The notes beneath the pieces were generated by a model. That model was not told the origin of the DNA and ran no database searches. It saw only the letters and a program-made list of their open reading frames with translations. From Alteromonas sp. 1_MG-2023 (GTDB taxonomy: Bacteria; Pseudomonadota; Gammaproteobacteria; Enterobacterales; Alteromonadaceae): DNA of 64,000 bases. Shown piece after piece: positions 36,668-45,372 of this stretch. Both the position numbers and the translations under genes were made by a program. Numbering within the stretch: position 1 is the stretch's first letter; the number at the start of each line of letters is the position of its first letter. The stretch is taken from NCBI RefSeq assembly GCF_030547075.1, contig NZ_JAUOQH010000008.1:151109-215108 (forward strand), read 5' to 3'.

Positions 36668-38107
36668 TCAAAGGTTTTCGGCGTATTGATATAACGCCCT
36701 AAGAATGGCTTGTTTCTCTGCGTTATCAACATGTTCGTGTGCCAAACGTTCTAGGGTGCTCATGTAATGTTCTAGGGTAATAGACGCAGGTGAAGTCGAA
36801 TCAGTTAAACGCTCTTGTCTATGTCTTTGCCACTTGAGTGTTTCATCATAAGTAAGCGTAGAAGGGTAGTTTCGTGCTCTGTATCTGAATAATAGAGTCC
36901 GTAAACCAACATGTTGTGTTGCGTCGGCTAAAGCACCTAGTGCTTCTGGGCTCGACTCAAGCACGTTATTACACCATTCTCGGTCTTCATTACTTAAAAA
37001 GCCCCCACTATAAAGCGCATGATCAATATCATGTTCTTTGTCGTCACCATCATTGTCGTACACCTTCGACAACTTTAGTCCTAAATCACGTTGTTGCGCT
37101 AAAGTACGATAGTTTTCAAGACAGGTTTCTCTGTCTAGCCCTAGTCTGTGGGCATTGTCTTCAGTCATTGCTTTTGCTGTCGTCACAAATGGCGAGCGGT
37201 TGATATGGATAAGCTTTAACCCTGGGCGCAACGCGTTGGCATCTGCACCTGCTCCAGCATCGTAGCGAGCATATAGTTTTTCTTTTATTTCTTCAGGTGA
37301 GTCTTCAAGCAAACTATCAATAGGTTTTGAAAGGTCTACCGCAATAATTGCGTTGCTGTTGGTAGGGTGTTTTGCAATAGGCATTATCCACGTGCAACAT
37401 CCTTGGCTTGCAGGCAATTTCGCTGAAATATGCAATAAAACAGAAGGCTTGGTTAAATCGAATTGATTCAGTACATTGTGCTTACTTCGTAGCGAGTATG
37501 CGTATTCAAATAACTTAGGCTGCTTTTCTTTAATCAGCTTGGCTAACGCAATGGTGGCGTGAACATCGCTTAGGGCATCATGAGCGTTTTCATGGCTAAT
37601 ACCATTTTCTTTGGTCAAATGCTCTAACTTGAAGCTTGGCGTGCCGTCTTCTCGCTTAGGCCAGTTAATACCGTCAGGGCGAAGCGCGTAACAGGCTCGG
37701 GCCAAGTCAATAATATCCCAGCGACTATTTCCATTTCGCCACTCCCTTGAATAAGGGTCGTAGAAATTCCGGTAAAACAGGAACCTAGCCACTTCATCGT
37801 CGAACCTTATGCTATTAAAGCCCAAACTACAGGTGTTCGGCGTCGACATTTCTTGGTAAATACGCTTCGCGAAATCAGCTTCGTTGGAGCCATCACGCAA
37901 GGTTTGTTGCGGCGTAATACCGGTAATCAAACAGGCTTCAGGGTGGGGCAGGTAATCGTTGGCAATAGCACTCATAATATTAATCGGTTTACCGATAATA
38001 TTGAAATCCAGATCGGTTCTAATGGCTGCGAACTGACAAGGTAAATCTTTTTGGCCGCTGGTACCGAAGGTTTCGAAATCGTACCAAAGAAAGCTAGGTT
38101 CGTGCAT
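36668..38107 (-). CDS. sbcB: Exodeoxyribonuclease I
   Basis: This 3'-5' single-strand DNA exonuclease acts in recombination and mismatch repair. The 479-residue protein has a DEDDh nuclease domain: WYDFETFGTSG (residues 8-18), SLGFNSIRFDDE near 95, and ENAHDALSDVHATIAL near 178. It is followed by the SH3-like and helical C-terminal domains typical of ExoI. Length is normal. The ATG at 38107 has no clear ribosome site. It is divergent from the hybrid kinase gene. Confidence 0.95.
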   Translation of the reverse strand: MHEPSFLWYDFETFGTSGQKDLPCQFAAIRTDLDFNIIGKPINIMSAIANDYLPHPEACLITGITPQQTLRDGSNEADFAKRIYQEMSTPNTCSLGFNSIRFDDEVARFLFYRNFYDPYSREWRNGNSRWDIIDLARACYALRPDGINWPKREDGTPSFKLEHLTKENGISHENAHDALSDVHATIALAKLIKEKQPKLFEYAYSLRSKHNVLNQFDLTKPSVLLHISAKLPASQGCCTWIMPIAKHPTNSNAIIAVDLSKPIDSLLEDSPEEIKEKLYARYDAGAGADANALRPGLKLIHINRSPFVTTAKAMTEDNAHRLGLDRETCLENYRTLAQQRDLGLKLSKVYDNDGDDKEHDIDHALYSGGFLSNEDREWCNNVLESSPEALGALADATQHVGLRTLLFRYRARNYPSTLTYDETLKWQRHRQERLTDSTSPASITLEHYMSTLERLAHEHVDNAEKQAILRALYQYAENL

Positions 38108-38259
38108 GTTTTACGTTACATTTTTCAAAAGTGACATCATGCTGGCAGTGTACACTGCACGGGTTTGAATACCAAACCTAGCGGTTAAAAACGAATTTAC
38201 TTGCATAACTTGCCATTCCTGAAATCTGAAACTAGTTTTATGTATATCAGATAATTAGA

Positions 38260-41200
38260 ATGTATCTCACTTTGGCAGTGTCAAATAAACAAAAAGCGAA
38301 AGCAAAGTATTCCCTTAATATGCTGGGTTTCGCCGTCGTCGGGGCAATAGCGGTAGCCACGATGGTGGCGCTATTTTTTGAAAGTAACCTTTCTCAAAGC
38401 GTATTAGACGATGTGACTTCCGAACTTAATCATCGCACCTTCGAAATAGAGACCTATACCCAGCGCCAAGCTGCTCAATATGCTGATAATCTGAAATTCT
38501 TGCATGCCACCCCACCTATTTCGGGTATCCCTAGAGCCGTTGAAAATGATGGTATTGATCCTAGAGATAACACCAGTTTTCAAATTTGGAAACAACGGTT
38601 AGAAACCATTTTTGTTGCGTTTTTAGAGAACAATGAAGAGGTTGACCAACTTCGCATTATCAGTGTTGAAGAAGGCAAAGAAGTGGTGCGTGTAGAAAGA
38701 GACGGCTTAAAGATAGCTGCGCTAGGTGATATTGATCTTCAAGAGAAGAATACCAGGGGCTATTACGAAGAAAGTGTAAAGTTATCCCGAAATGAACTTT
38801 ATATGTCGGGTATTAGTTTAAATCGCGAATACGGAAAGGTAGAGTTTCCCTACAAACCTGTATTGCGTTTATCACTGCCCATATTCAGAGATAATGGCGA
38901 GAGGTACGGTTTCATTATTATGAATGTCAATGCCTCTGTGGCATTAGCGGGAATAAGTGAGTTCTTATCTGCCCCTCAACAACTTTATCTTACCGACGGT
39001 GAAGGTTTCTTCATTTTACACCCAGAAAAACGTTATCACTTTACCCGGGATCTCGCTCCCGAAATAACGTGGCAAAGTCAATTATCAATCCCTTTACAAG
39101 AAGGCGTGAAACACCTTAGTTTCAGAGAGGATGGTGCAACCAGTGAGCTTGTTATTGCAAGCCGTAGAGTGGTGGTAAGCAGCTCGCCGGGTATGCAATA
39201 TTTTTACGTTCATTTAGCCTTACCAAAACATATAATTTCCGCGATGATGAATGAAAGGCGGTTAGCGGTATATGGATTCCTGCTGGCAATGTCTATTTTA
39301 TTTGCCGTGGTGCTATTAATTTTTCATCGAAGCGCCAAAAAAAGCTTTGAGTTAGCGGAAGCCCGAGGTGAGTCGGCGGCTATTGTAGCAGGCTCTAGCG
39401 ACGCCATTGTTAGTATGGATATTGCTGGAATAGTAAAAAGCTGGAACATGGCTGCAGAAAGGCTATTTAGATTACCTAGCTCTACTATCTTAGAGCATCA
39501 CTACAGTGCATTTGCTTCAATACGCCCTATCTCTTGGGACAAATACCTTAATGCAGAAGTAGCTAGAACGGGTTACTTTCAGGATGAAGTGATTTACAAA
39601 CAAGCTTCGGGGCTTGAAAGCTGTCTAGCGGTTACGGTTTCCCCCATTTGGGGCGAACAAAGCCAATATTCTGGCGTAGCCGTTGTTTTGCGCGACATAA
39701 CGGAAGAGCGTAATACGCAGCGTGCTATCGAAAAAATTAACCTAGAACTTGAAGAAAAGGTGGTTAATAGAACAAAGGAACTTGCAGAAGCGCGAGATGA
39801 AGCGCAGCAGGCAAGTAAAGTAAAAAGTGCCTTCATTTCTAATATTAGCCACGAAATGCGAACCCCTCTAAATGGCATAGTAGGCTCGCTTAATCTGTTA
39901 AAGCGCCAGCCACTTCCTCCAAAAGCAGAGCAGCTTGCGTCAATGATGGATGTAAGTTGTAATAATTTGAGCGTGCTAATCAACGATATTTTAGATATGT
40001 CTAAAATTGAAGCTGGGAAATTAGATTTAAATATTCAGGCATTCAACCCTATTCATCTTATTGAAACCCTTGCTTCATCACTGGCTATTCGCGCACACAA
40101 TAAAGGATTGGAATTTTTTGTCGATACCACAGAACTAAAGGCTGAAACTGTGGTGTCAGATCCTCACCGTGTGTCGCAAATTATTAGTAACTTGGTAAAT
40201 AACGCGATTAAATTTACTGAGCAAGGGCATGTAGCATTAACCGCATCATTTGAAACCAACGAAGATGATAAACAGCAACTTTATGTATCTGTAACCGATA
40301 CAGGTATTGGCATTGCCAAAGAAAACCAGCCAAAATTGTTTACCGCTTTTACGCAAGCCGATGCGTCGGTGGCAACGCGGTTTGGTGGCACGGGTTTAGG
40401 ACTATCTATATGCAAGCAACTGAGTGTGTTACTTGGCGGTGATATCGATTTTTCTTCCTTGCAAGGTAAGGGGAGTACCTTTTCGTTTCGGGTTTTGGTA
40501 GACGACGTTACGTCTGAAGATAGTCAGCAGTCTTTGGCTCTGAGTAATAAAATGGATGGCTTGCGGTTTGCCGTATTTGCCCAGTACCTGCCGCTTGCCG
40601 ATAATATTAATACACTGATTGTCAGTGAAGGCGGCAATAGTGTAAACACTTACACGAACACGGTGACATTTGATTCAGTGAGTTGGGAATCCATAGATAT
40701 TATTGTGACCGACTACAATAACCCGATTTTGTCGGTGTTAGATGAACATTGGAGTAGTTTAGAAAAACAAATTTCGGTGCCCCACATTTGCATGTTGCAG
40801 AGTATTGGAAAGCCTGCGACTTATTTCACTAATTTTACCCCCGCGATATTAACTAAGCCTTTGTTAAAATCTGAGTTTTTGAAAATAGTGAACAACACTT
40901 CTCCTGAGTTAGTGGAAAATGAGCTGAGTCATTCGCAAGAATCTAGTGCCACCAATATTGAAAAAGAAAGCGTGGCGGGGGCCCATGTCCTTATTGTCGA
41001 TGACAACGCGATTAATATAGAAGTGGCAAAGGGCATGCTAGACAATTTACCGGTATCGGTGAGAACAGCTACAAATGGCGAGCAAGCCCTAGATGTGGTG
41101 AAACAGTGTGAAAGGGAAGGGCAGTACATCCATTGCATTTTAATGGATTGCCAAATGCCGATAATGGATGGTTATTCCTGCACGAAAGCCATCCGGGATG

Positions 41201-41988
41201 GAAGGGCTGGGAAGGTGCATCAGGCTATCCCAATTATAGCCATGACAGCAAATGCCATGTTAGGGGAGAAAGAAAAATGTATGGCAGCGGGTATGAGCGA
41301 CTATGTCACTAAGCCCATCATGGCAAGTATTGTTGAACCTAAGGTAATTAAGTGGATACAGTCGGTATACAGCGCACAATTTGCAGGGAACGCAGTACGT
41401 AAAGATACCCAAGAGTTAGTTTTAGACAGGGGTGAGGGCAATCAGGGAGGAGCCGTGCATGAGGATTCTTCTCCAGAAGCTGTACCTTTGATAGCGGGAC
41501 CTTCAAAAGCAGTTCCTTCAGTTTCAATAGCCCCAGTTTCAATAGCCCCAGTTTCCACAGTTTCAGTTTCGACAGCGCCCTCAGCGTCAACGCCTTCTAC
41601 ATCCACAGGTACCTCAACGGTGCGAGTGCAGAGGGCGTCTCTATCCACAGAAGAGCAGGTATGGGACAAATCGAGCGCGTTATCTCGTTTAGCCAACAAT
41701 GAAGTTTTATACAACAAAATTTGTGAGATGTTTAGTGAAAGTGCGCCTAAAAAATGCCATGAACTTACCAGTGCGCTGCAGGATAAAGACTTACCTAACA
41801 TTAAACTATTGGCTCACACATTAAAGGGGATGTCTGGTGATATTGGTGCCTCAATGGTACAAAGTCATTTTGATGAAATTGAGCGTTTGGCGAGGGATGA
41901 AAAGTTCGCTGAAATAGAAGGTGTACTGCCTCAGGCAATGCATAACATAGAAGCTTTTTTAACGGTATTGAAGTCGGAGTCTGAATAG
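38260..41988 (+). CDS. Hybrid sensor histidine kinase with receiver and Hpt domains
   Basis: This 1242-residue inner-membrane phosphorelay protein has, in order: a membrane helix near 20-45; a periplasmic Cache-like sensor to about 335; a second helix near 340-357; PAS near 365-485; a coiled coil; HisKA with ISHEMRTPLNG (phospho-His near 531); HATPase with NNAIKFT, DTGIGI and GTGLGLSI (to about 750). A degenerate receiver follows near 765-885 (TDYNNP and TKPL kept, acidic pair lost), then a full receiver near 908-1030 (VLIVDDNA, MDCQMP with Asp near 962, KPI). A Ser/Thr/Pro linker leads to Hpt (AHTLKGMSGDIG, His near 1186). The linker DNA at 41520-41549 has a 15-bp VSIAP repeat. The output regulator is unknown. 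Confidence 0.92.
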   Translation: MYLTLAVSNKQKAKAKYSLNMLGFAVVGAIAVATMVALFFESNLSQSVLDDVTSELNHRTFEIETYTQRQAAQYADNLKFLHATPPISGIPRAVENDGIDPRDNTSFQIWKQRLETIFVAFLENNEEVDQLRIISVEEGKEVVRVERDGLKIAALGDIDLQEKNTRGYYEESVKLSRNELYMSGISLNREYGKVEFPYKPVLRLSLPIFRDNGERYGFIIMNVNASVALAGISEFLSAPQQLYLTDGEGFFILHPEKRYHFTRDLAPEITWQSQLSIPLQEGVKHLSFREDGATSELVIASRRVVVSSSPGMQYFYVHLALPKHIISAMMNERRLAVYGFLLAMSILFAVVLLIFHRSAKKSFELAEARGESAAIVAGSSDAIVSMDIAGIVKSWNMAAERLFRLPSSTILEHHYSAFASIRPISWDKYLNAEVARTGYFQDEVIYKQASGLESCLAVTVSPIWGEQSQYSGVAVVLRDITEERNTQRAIEKINLELEEKVVNRTKELAEARDEAQQASKVKSAFISNISHEMRTPLNGIVGSLNLLKRQPLPPKAEQLASMMDVSCNNLSVLINDILDMSKIEAGKLDLNIQAFNPIHLIETLASSLAIRAHNKGLEFFVDTTELKAETVVSDPHRVSQIISNLVNNAIKFTEQGHVALTASFETNEDDKQQLYVSVTDTGIGIAKENQPKLFTAFTQADASVATRFGGTGLGLSICKQLSVLLGGDIDFSSLQGKGSTFSFRVLVDDVTSEDSQQSLALSNKMDGLRFAVFAQYLPLADNINTLIVSEGGNSVNTYTNTVTFDSVSWESIDIIVTDYNNPILSVLDEHWSSLEKQISVPHICMLQSIGKPATYFTNFTPAILTKPLLKSEFLKIVNNTSPELVENELSHSQESSATNIEKESVAGAHVLIVDDNAINIEVAKGMLDNLPVSVRTATNGEQALDVVKQCEREGQYIHCILMDCQMPIMDGYSCTKAIRDGRAGKVHQAIPIIAMTANAMLGEKEKCMAAGMSDYVTKPIMASIVEPKVIKWIQSVYSAQFAGNAVRKDTQELVLDRGEGNQGGAVHEDSSPEAVPLIAGPSKAVPSVSIAPVSIAPVSTVSVSTAPSASTPSTSTGTSTVRVQRASLSTEEQVWDKSSALSRLANNEVLYNKICEMFSESAPKKCHELTSALQDKDLPNIKLLAHTLKGMSGDIGASMVQSHFDEIERLARDEKFAEIEGVLPQAMHNIEAFLTVLKSESE

Positions 41989-42243
41989 CAGTAGGCTTAT
42001 TTCAACAGTGCCCACTACAATAATTGTAAGGTTGACTTAGCTCGCTCGCTAAAAATGTAAAATTAATTAAGAAAAACTGAAACGAAAAGTAGCTGTTAAA
42101 TACATACTCTACTAGGCTTAAAGCGTAACAGTGAAAATGTTACAAAGCTATAACATCTGTTTACATTATTATTATAACAAGCACTGCCGTTTCGTCTTCT
42201 TGCTAGTGAGCACGTAAACAGACGCTGCGGCTGGGAGAGAAAA

Positions 42244-42663
42244 ATGGAATCGTTGCTAGTCAGTGATTATATGAATACTCACCCCGTAAAATTAAATGGG
42301 GAAATGACGGTTGCCGAGGCAGTAGAAGCGTTATTGGCTTGCGGGCAAAGTGGCGGCCCAGTGATAGATATTAAAGGTAAGGTAATAGGTTTTTTATCTG
42401 AGCAAGATTGTATCGCTCAGATGATAGCTTCAAGCTACTACCGAGAACAAATTTGTCGCGTGGTCGAAATTATGAAAGTACCGGTTGTGGTTATTAAACC
42501 CTATATGTCGGTGATAGAGTTGGCGCAGTTACTCATTAAAGATAAGCCTAGAGTTTATCCTGTGGTTGATGATAGTGGCGTTTTGGTTGGCAGTATTAAC
42601 CGAACGGCAGTGTTAAGAGCGATAGATGTGCAGCTTCGATCGGGTTACCAACAAGCTAGCTAA
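42244..42663 (+). CDS. Two-CBS-domain protein
   Basis: This 139-residue cytoplasmic protein is a single CBS pair: VSDYMNTHPVKLNGEMTVAEAVEALL with GGPVIDIKGKVIGFLSEQD, then VVEIMKVPVVVIKPYMSVIEL with RVYPVVDDSGVLVG. CBS pairs bind adenine nucleotides and act as energy or ligand sensors for partner proteins. No partner is adjacent. GGGAGAG lies just upstream of the ATG. It is followed by a clear terminator. Confidence 0.9.
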   Translation: MESLLVSDYMNTHPVKLNGEMTVAEAVEALLACGQSGGPVIDIKGKVIGFLSEQDCIAQMIASSYYREQICRVVEIMKVPVVVIKPYMSVIELAQLLIKDKPRVYPVVDDSGVLVGSINRTAVLRAIDVQLRSGYQQAS

Positions 42664-42679
42664 GAACCAAGTACAGAAA

Positions 42680-42712
42680 AAGGGTAAGCTGTAAGCTTAC
42701 CCTTGGTTTTTT
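42680..42712 (+). terminator. Terminator after the CBS gene
   Basis: The stem AAGGGTAAGC/GCTTACCCTT has a 5-nt loop and is followed by GGTTTTTT. Confidence 0.85.
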
Positions 42713-42834
42713 ACGTACACCATGTTTGCGTTTTTGCGTTGCTGTGTATTATTAGTAAATGATAAGACGCACTTGCTGCTTATAAGCAGTTGTTGGCATT
42801 TAGCACTTAAAAATTAATAGCAAACTCGTAACCG

Positions 42835-45198
42835 TTAGTGTGAATTAACCTTTAGCTGTTCACGAATAGCGTTCGCTAATGCGTCACCCCTTACTAATTT
42901 AAAATTTTGTCGTTCGCTAGGCATTACATTTCTACCATCCTGAACTACCAGTAACCCACTTTCGAAAGGCCCACCTAAGTTCGCGTTTGTGGTTTCTAGG
43001 CCATCGGTTTCAGACACACCATCAATTCCTTTTTCGTAATTTGCGCTAATTTTTACCATACCGACCAAGTGGTAAGGGGCTTTACTTTTATAAACAGCAT
43101 ATTGGTTATTCCCTTGGCTTGAAGCAATAAGGTAGCGCACGTCATCTACATCAAATAACGATAATCCTTCAATGTCAGCGGTAACGGGGGATTCTATAGG
43201 AATAATAAACATGGGTGTCTTGTTAGCATTGCTAGCGTTTTGTGAGTTTTCTGAGATATCCAATGCCCATATACCAGCCCCTTCTTCGCCTAAAAAGGCA
43301 ATTTTAGAATCGGTATCAACCACACAACCTTCGGGCTGAGACGGCAAGTTGAAGTCGTGAAGCAAAGTCGCAGAAACCCGACTAGGATTTGTTCTGTCAG
43401 TCTTGCTCGCGTTTTTATTATGGGTGTCTCTGTTATTTTGATCTCTGTTAGTTTCGCTGTTCACTTCATCTTTGTTAACTTCAGTTGAAGAGTTCAATCG
43501 ATAACGCAAGTACCTTGCATCGGTGCTATTAACTAACACTTCTGTGTGATTATTTATTGAAAACACGCATAAGCCATATACGTCAGTTAGCGGGGTAGGA
43601 ATATTCGCGTTAAAGGTTAATTCGCCGGTTTCTTTGTCGATAAAAAATATCGACAGGCTGTTACCACTTCGGTTACTCGCCACCGCGATATCGTGTTGTG
43701 GCGCCCAATCGTATGCCACGCCCACGTTGTTTACTCGCCCGACCTTGTGAGATTCAACTAACTCACCTTGTAAGTTATAAGTATTTAGGCTGCCTTTTTT
43801 GTTAGTGCCTATCACCAAACTTTTAGACGGGTTATTTTTGTTTATCCAAATAGCAGGATCGTCTGCTGCATCACCATAATTTTCTACCACATCGGTTTCA
43901 TAAACAGGCTGGAGTTCCATAGTAGACAACACGGGAGCAGAAAACATGGGTGTCTCGTTAGTGGGTTCGTCACCGTTTGTGATGGGTGTCTCTGTAGTGA
44001 GAACTGTGTCTTTTAACATGGGTGTCTTGTTAAGGGAGGCTTGGTTTAATTGGCAGCTGTTAAGCGTTGCAATGGCTTGGGTAATGTCAGTGGTGAATGT
44101 GCTACCCGAGTTGTCATCGTAGAGGTTGGCGTAAACCGTATCGCCTTTTACCGACAGGGCGATATCTTCTGGAGCTATGTTTTTATTAAAACCAAAGAAG
44201 GTTGTGGCGCACGTGTTGTGTAGCCACAAGCCACTGTGTTCTGGGCTTACCCAGGCGGTAACCAAGCCTTGTGTACCTGGGCTGGCGGGAATCATCTTGT
44301 GTACTTCAAACCCATTAAGGGTGGCAACACCTTCTATTGGCGTATCGGCTCGATTGAAAATAAGCGTGCGTTCAACCTCAGCTTCTTCGTCTGCAGGCAT
44401 GGCCCAAACGCCAGCGTACTCGTCAGCTAAATAGATGGTCTGCTCAACATCGATTACTTTTACATGAGAAGCCCCTGCATCAGAAGCTTTGTAATTATAA
44501 GCCCGGTAGCTAGCGCCAAGTGCACAGCTTTTTATACCTGGGCCTATAGCCAGTGTTCGTAAAAGATGAACGGTGAGCGTGCTATCGCTCTTACTGGGCA
44601 AAGCCAAATATTGAGTCAGCATGCCCAACGCATCTATATTGATGAATTGTAATTTGTCGTCACTCTTTGCACTACACAAAGCCTCTGAATCTTTCACTTC
44701 AATGGCTGAGGTTTGGGTAATGTTAACGGTAGCAGTTTGGGTATTTGCAACATCTATTCTATAGGTACGAATTTGTTGGCTGTTAATATCGAAAACCAAG
44801 GTTTGAATATAGGTGCGGTTAGTGTTTGTTAATTTATTTTCTGAGCCATTGTCTAATTGGTTGCTTGATTTACTGCCTGAACTACTACGTAAATTATTAT
44901 CTAAATTATTGCTTGATTCACTACTGAATAGGTAGCTTCCCGTTGCAATAAAGTTACCTTCTTGCGAAGCAATAACCTTATTGTTTTCAGAAACCGTAAT
45001 ACCATTGGTTTCACTTGTTTCTATATGCAACGTTCTGCCATTTAATGTAAATGTCGGTACAGAGTCAAAGCCAGTGCCTAGACCTTCAACTTCAACCGAT
45101 AGGGTTTTATTTTGGGGTCGATGGACGATATCGAGAGATGTGTTTTGCCCTTGGCTCGAGATTGAGAAAAAGGCAAAAAAAACGAGTAATGCGCGCAT
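42835..45198 (-). CDS. Beta-propeller phytase with extra N-terminal domain and repeat-bearing linkers
   Basis: This secreted phytate-hydrolysing enzyme has 787 residues. It has a signal peptide (LLVFFAFFSISSQGQ). An N-terminal region to about 390 looks like an incomplete propeller. The catalytic beta-propeller at about 430-785 has DDPAIWINKNNPSKSLVIGTNKKGSLNTY and PQHDIAVASNRS. Single-domain phytases are roughly half this length. Five exact AGACACCCAT copies are coded: three 36 bp apart in the inter-domain linker (NKTPM, TETPI, NETPM), one in an Asn-rich insert (NRDTHNK near 590), and one in a loop (NKTPMFI near 660). The gene follows the TonB receptor by 174 bp with a hairpin between. Phosphate scavenging is the likely role. 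Confidence 0.88.
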   Translation of the reverse strand: MRALLVFFAFFSISSQGQNTSLDIVHRPQNKTLSVEVEGLGTGFDSVPTFTLNGRTLHIETSETNGITVSENNKVIASQEGNFIATGSYLFSSESSNNLDNNLRSSSGSKSSNQLDNGSENKLTNTNRTYIQTLVFDINSQQIRTYRIDVANTQTATVNITQTSAIEVKDSEALCSAKSDDKLQFINIDALGMLTQYLALPSKSDSTLTVHLLRTLAIGPGIKSCALGASYRAYNYKASDAGASHVKVIDVEQTIYLADEYAGVWAMPADEEAEVERTLIFNRADTPIEGVATLNGFEVHKMIPASPGTQGLVTAWVSPEHSGLWLHNTCATTFFGFNKNIAPEDIALSVKGDTVYANLYDDNSGSTFTTDITQAIATLNSCQLNQASLNKTPMLKDTVLTTETPITNGDEPTNETPMFSAPVLSTMELQPVYETDVVENYGDAADDPAIWINKNNPSKSLVIGTNKKGSLNTYNLQGELVESHKVGRVNNVGVAYDWAPQHDIAVASNRSGNSLSIFFIDKETGELTFNANIPTPLTDVYGLCVFSINNHTEVLVNSTDARYLRYRLNSSTEVNKDEVNSETNRDQNNRDTHNKNASKTDRTNPSRVSATLLHDFNLPSQPEGCVVDTDSKIAFLGEEGAGIWALDISENSQNASNANKTPMFIIPIESPVTADIEGLSLFDVDDVRYLIASSQGNNQYAVYKSKAPYHLVGMVKISANYEKGIDGVSETDGLETTNANLGGPFESGLLVVQDGRNVMPSERQNFKLVRGDALANAIREQLKVNSH
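43211..43220 (-). repeat. AGACACCCAT copy in a phytase loop
   Basis: The exact copy is preceded by GCTAACA on the coding strand and read Asn-Lys-Thr-Pro-Met within the catalytic propeller. Confidence 0.8.
43420..43429 (-). repeat. AGACACCCAT copy in a phytase Asn/Thr-rich insert
   Basis: The exact copy is read in a different frame (Arg-Asp-Thr-His) from the other phytase copies. This shows the DNA word, not one peptide, is what recurs. Confidence 0.8.
43946..44027 (-). repeat. Three AGACACCCAT copies, 36-bp period, in the phytase inter-domain linker
   Basis: Exact copies start at 43946, 43982 and 44018, each 36 bp apart, so the frame is kept and each gives Glu/Lys-Thr-Pro-Met/Ile. They separate the N-terminal region from the catalytic propeller. 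Confidence 0.9.
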
Positions 45199-45214
45199 GA
45201 ATATTTCTCTAATA

Positions 45215-45238
45215 GGGGGCGCACTTTTGCGCGCCCTC
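45215..45238 (-). other. Intercistronic stem-loop between TonB receptor and phytase genes
   Basis: On the minus-strand transcript, arms GAGGGCGCGC and GTGCGCCCCC enclose AAAA. Eight Watson-Crick pairs, one GU pair and one mismatch form. It ends about 16 nt before the phytase ATG. With no T-run in that direction it may stabilise or separate the two messages; read on the plus strand it resembles a terminator (CTCTTTTT follows). Confidence 0.6.
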
Positions 45239-45372
45239 TTTTTAAGTGTTGGGTATGGAAACGCTAGGTACGAAACGTTATATTCGATCGCTTTGTGTTT
45301 CCATTTAGTGGTTCAACCATTATGGTTTAACATATATCTTGTTTTACCGTATGAGCATAAATAGTTTGCTTA

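Noticed and set aside
4373..44027. Canonical REP/BIME, Chi or Haemophilus/Neisseria-type uptake sequence
   Set aside because: The word lacks the GTAG-headed palindrome of REPs, does not resemble known Chi or uptake words, and forms tandem islands. A new uptake-type role is not excluded, only unsupported.
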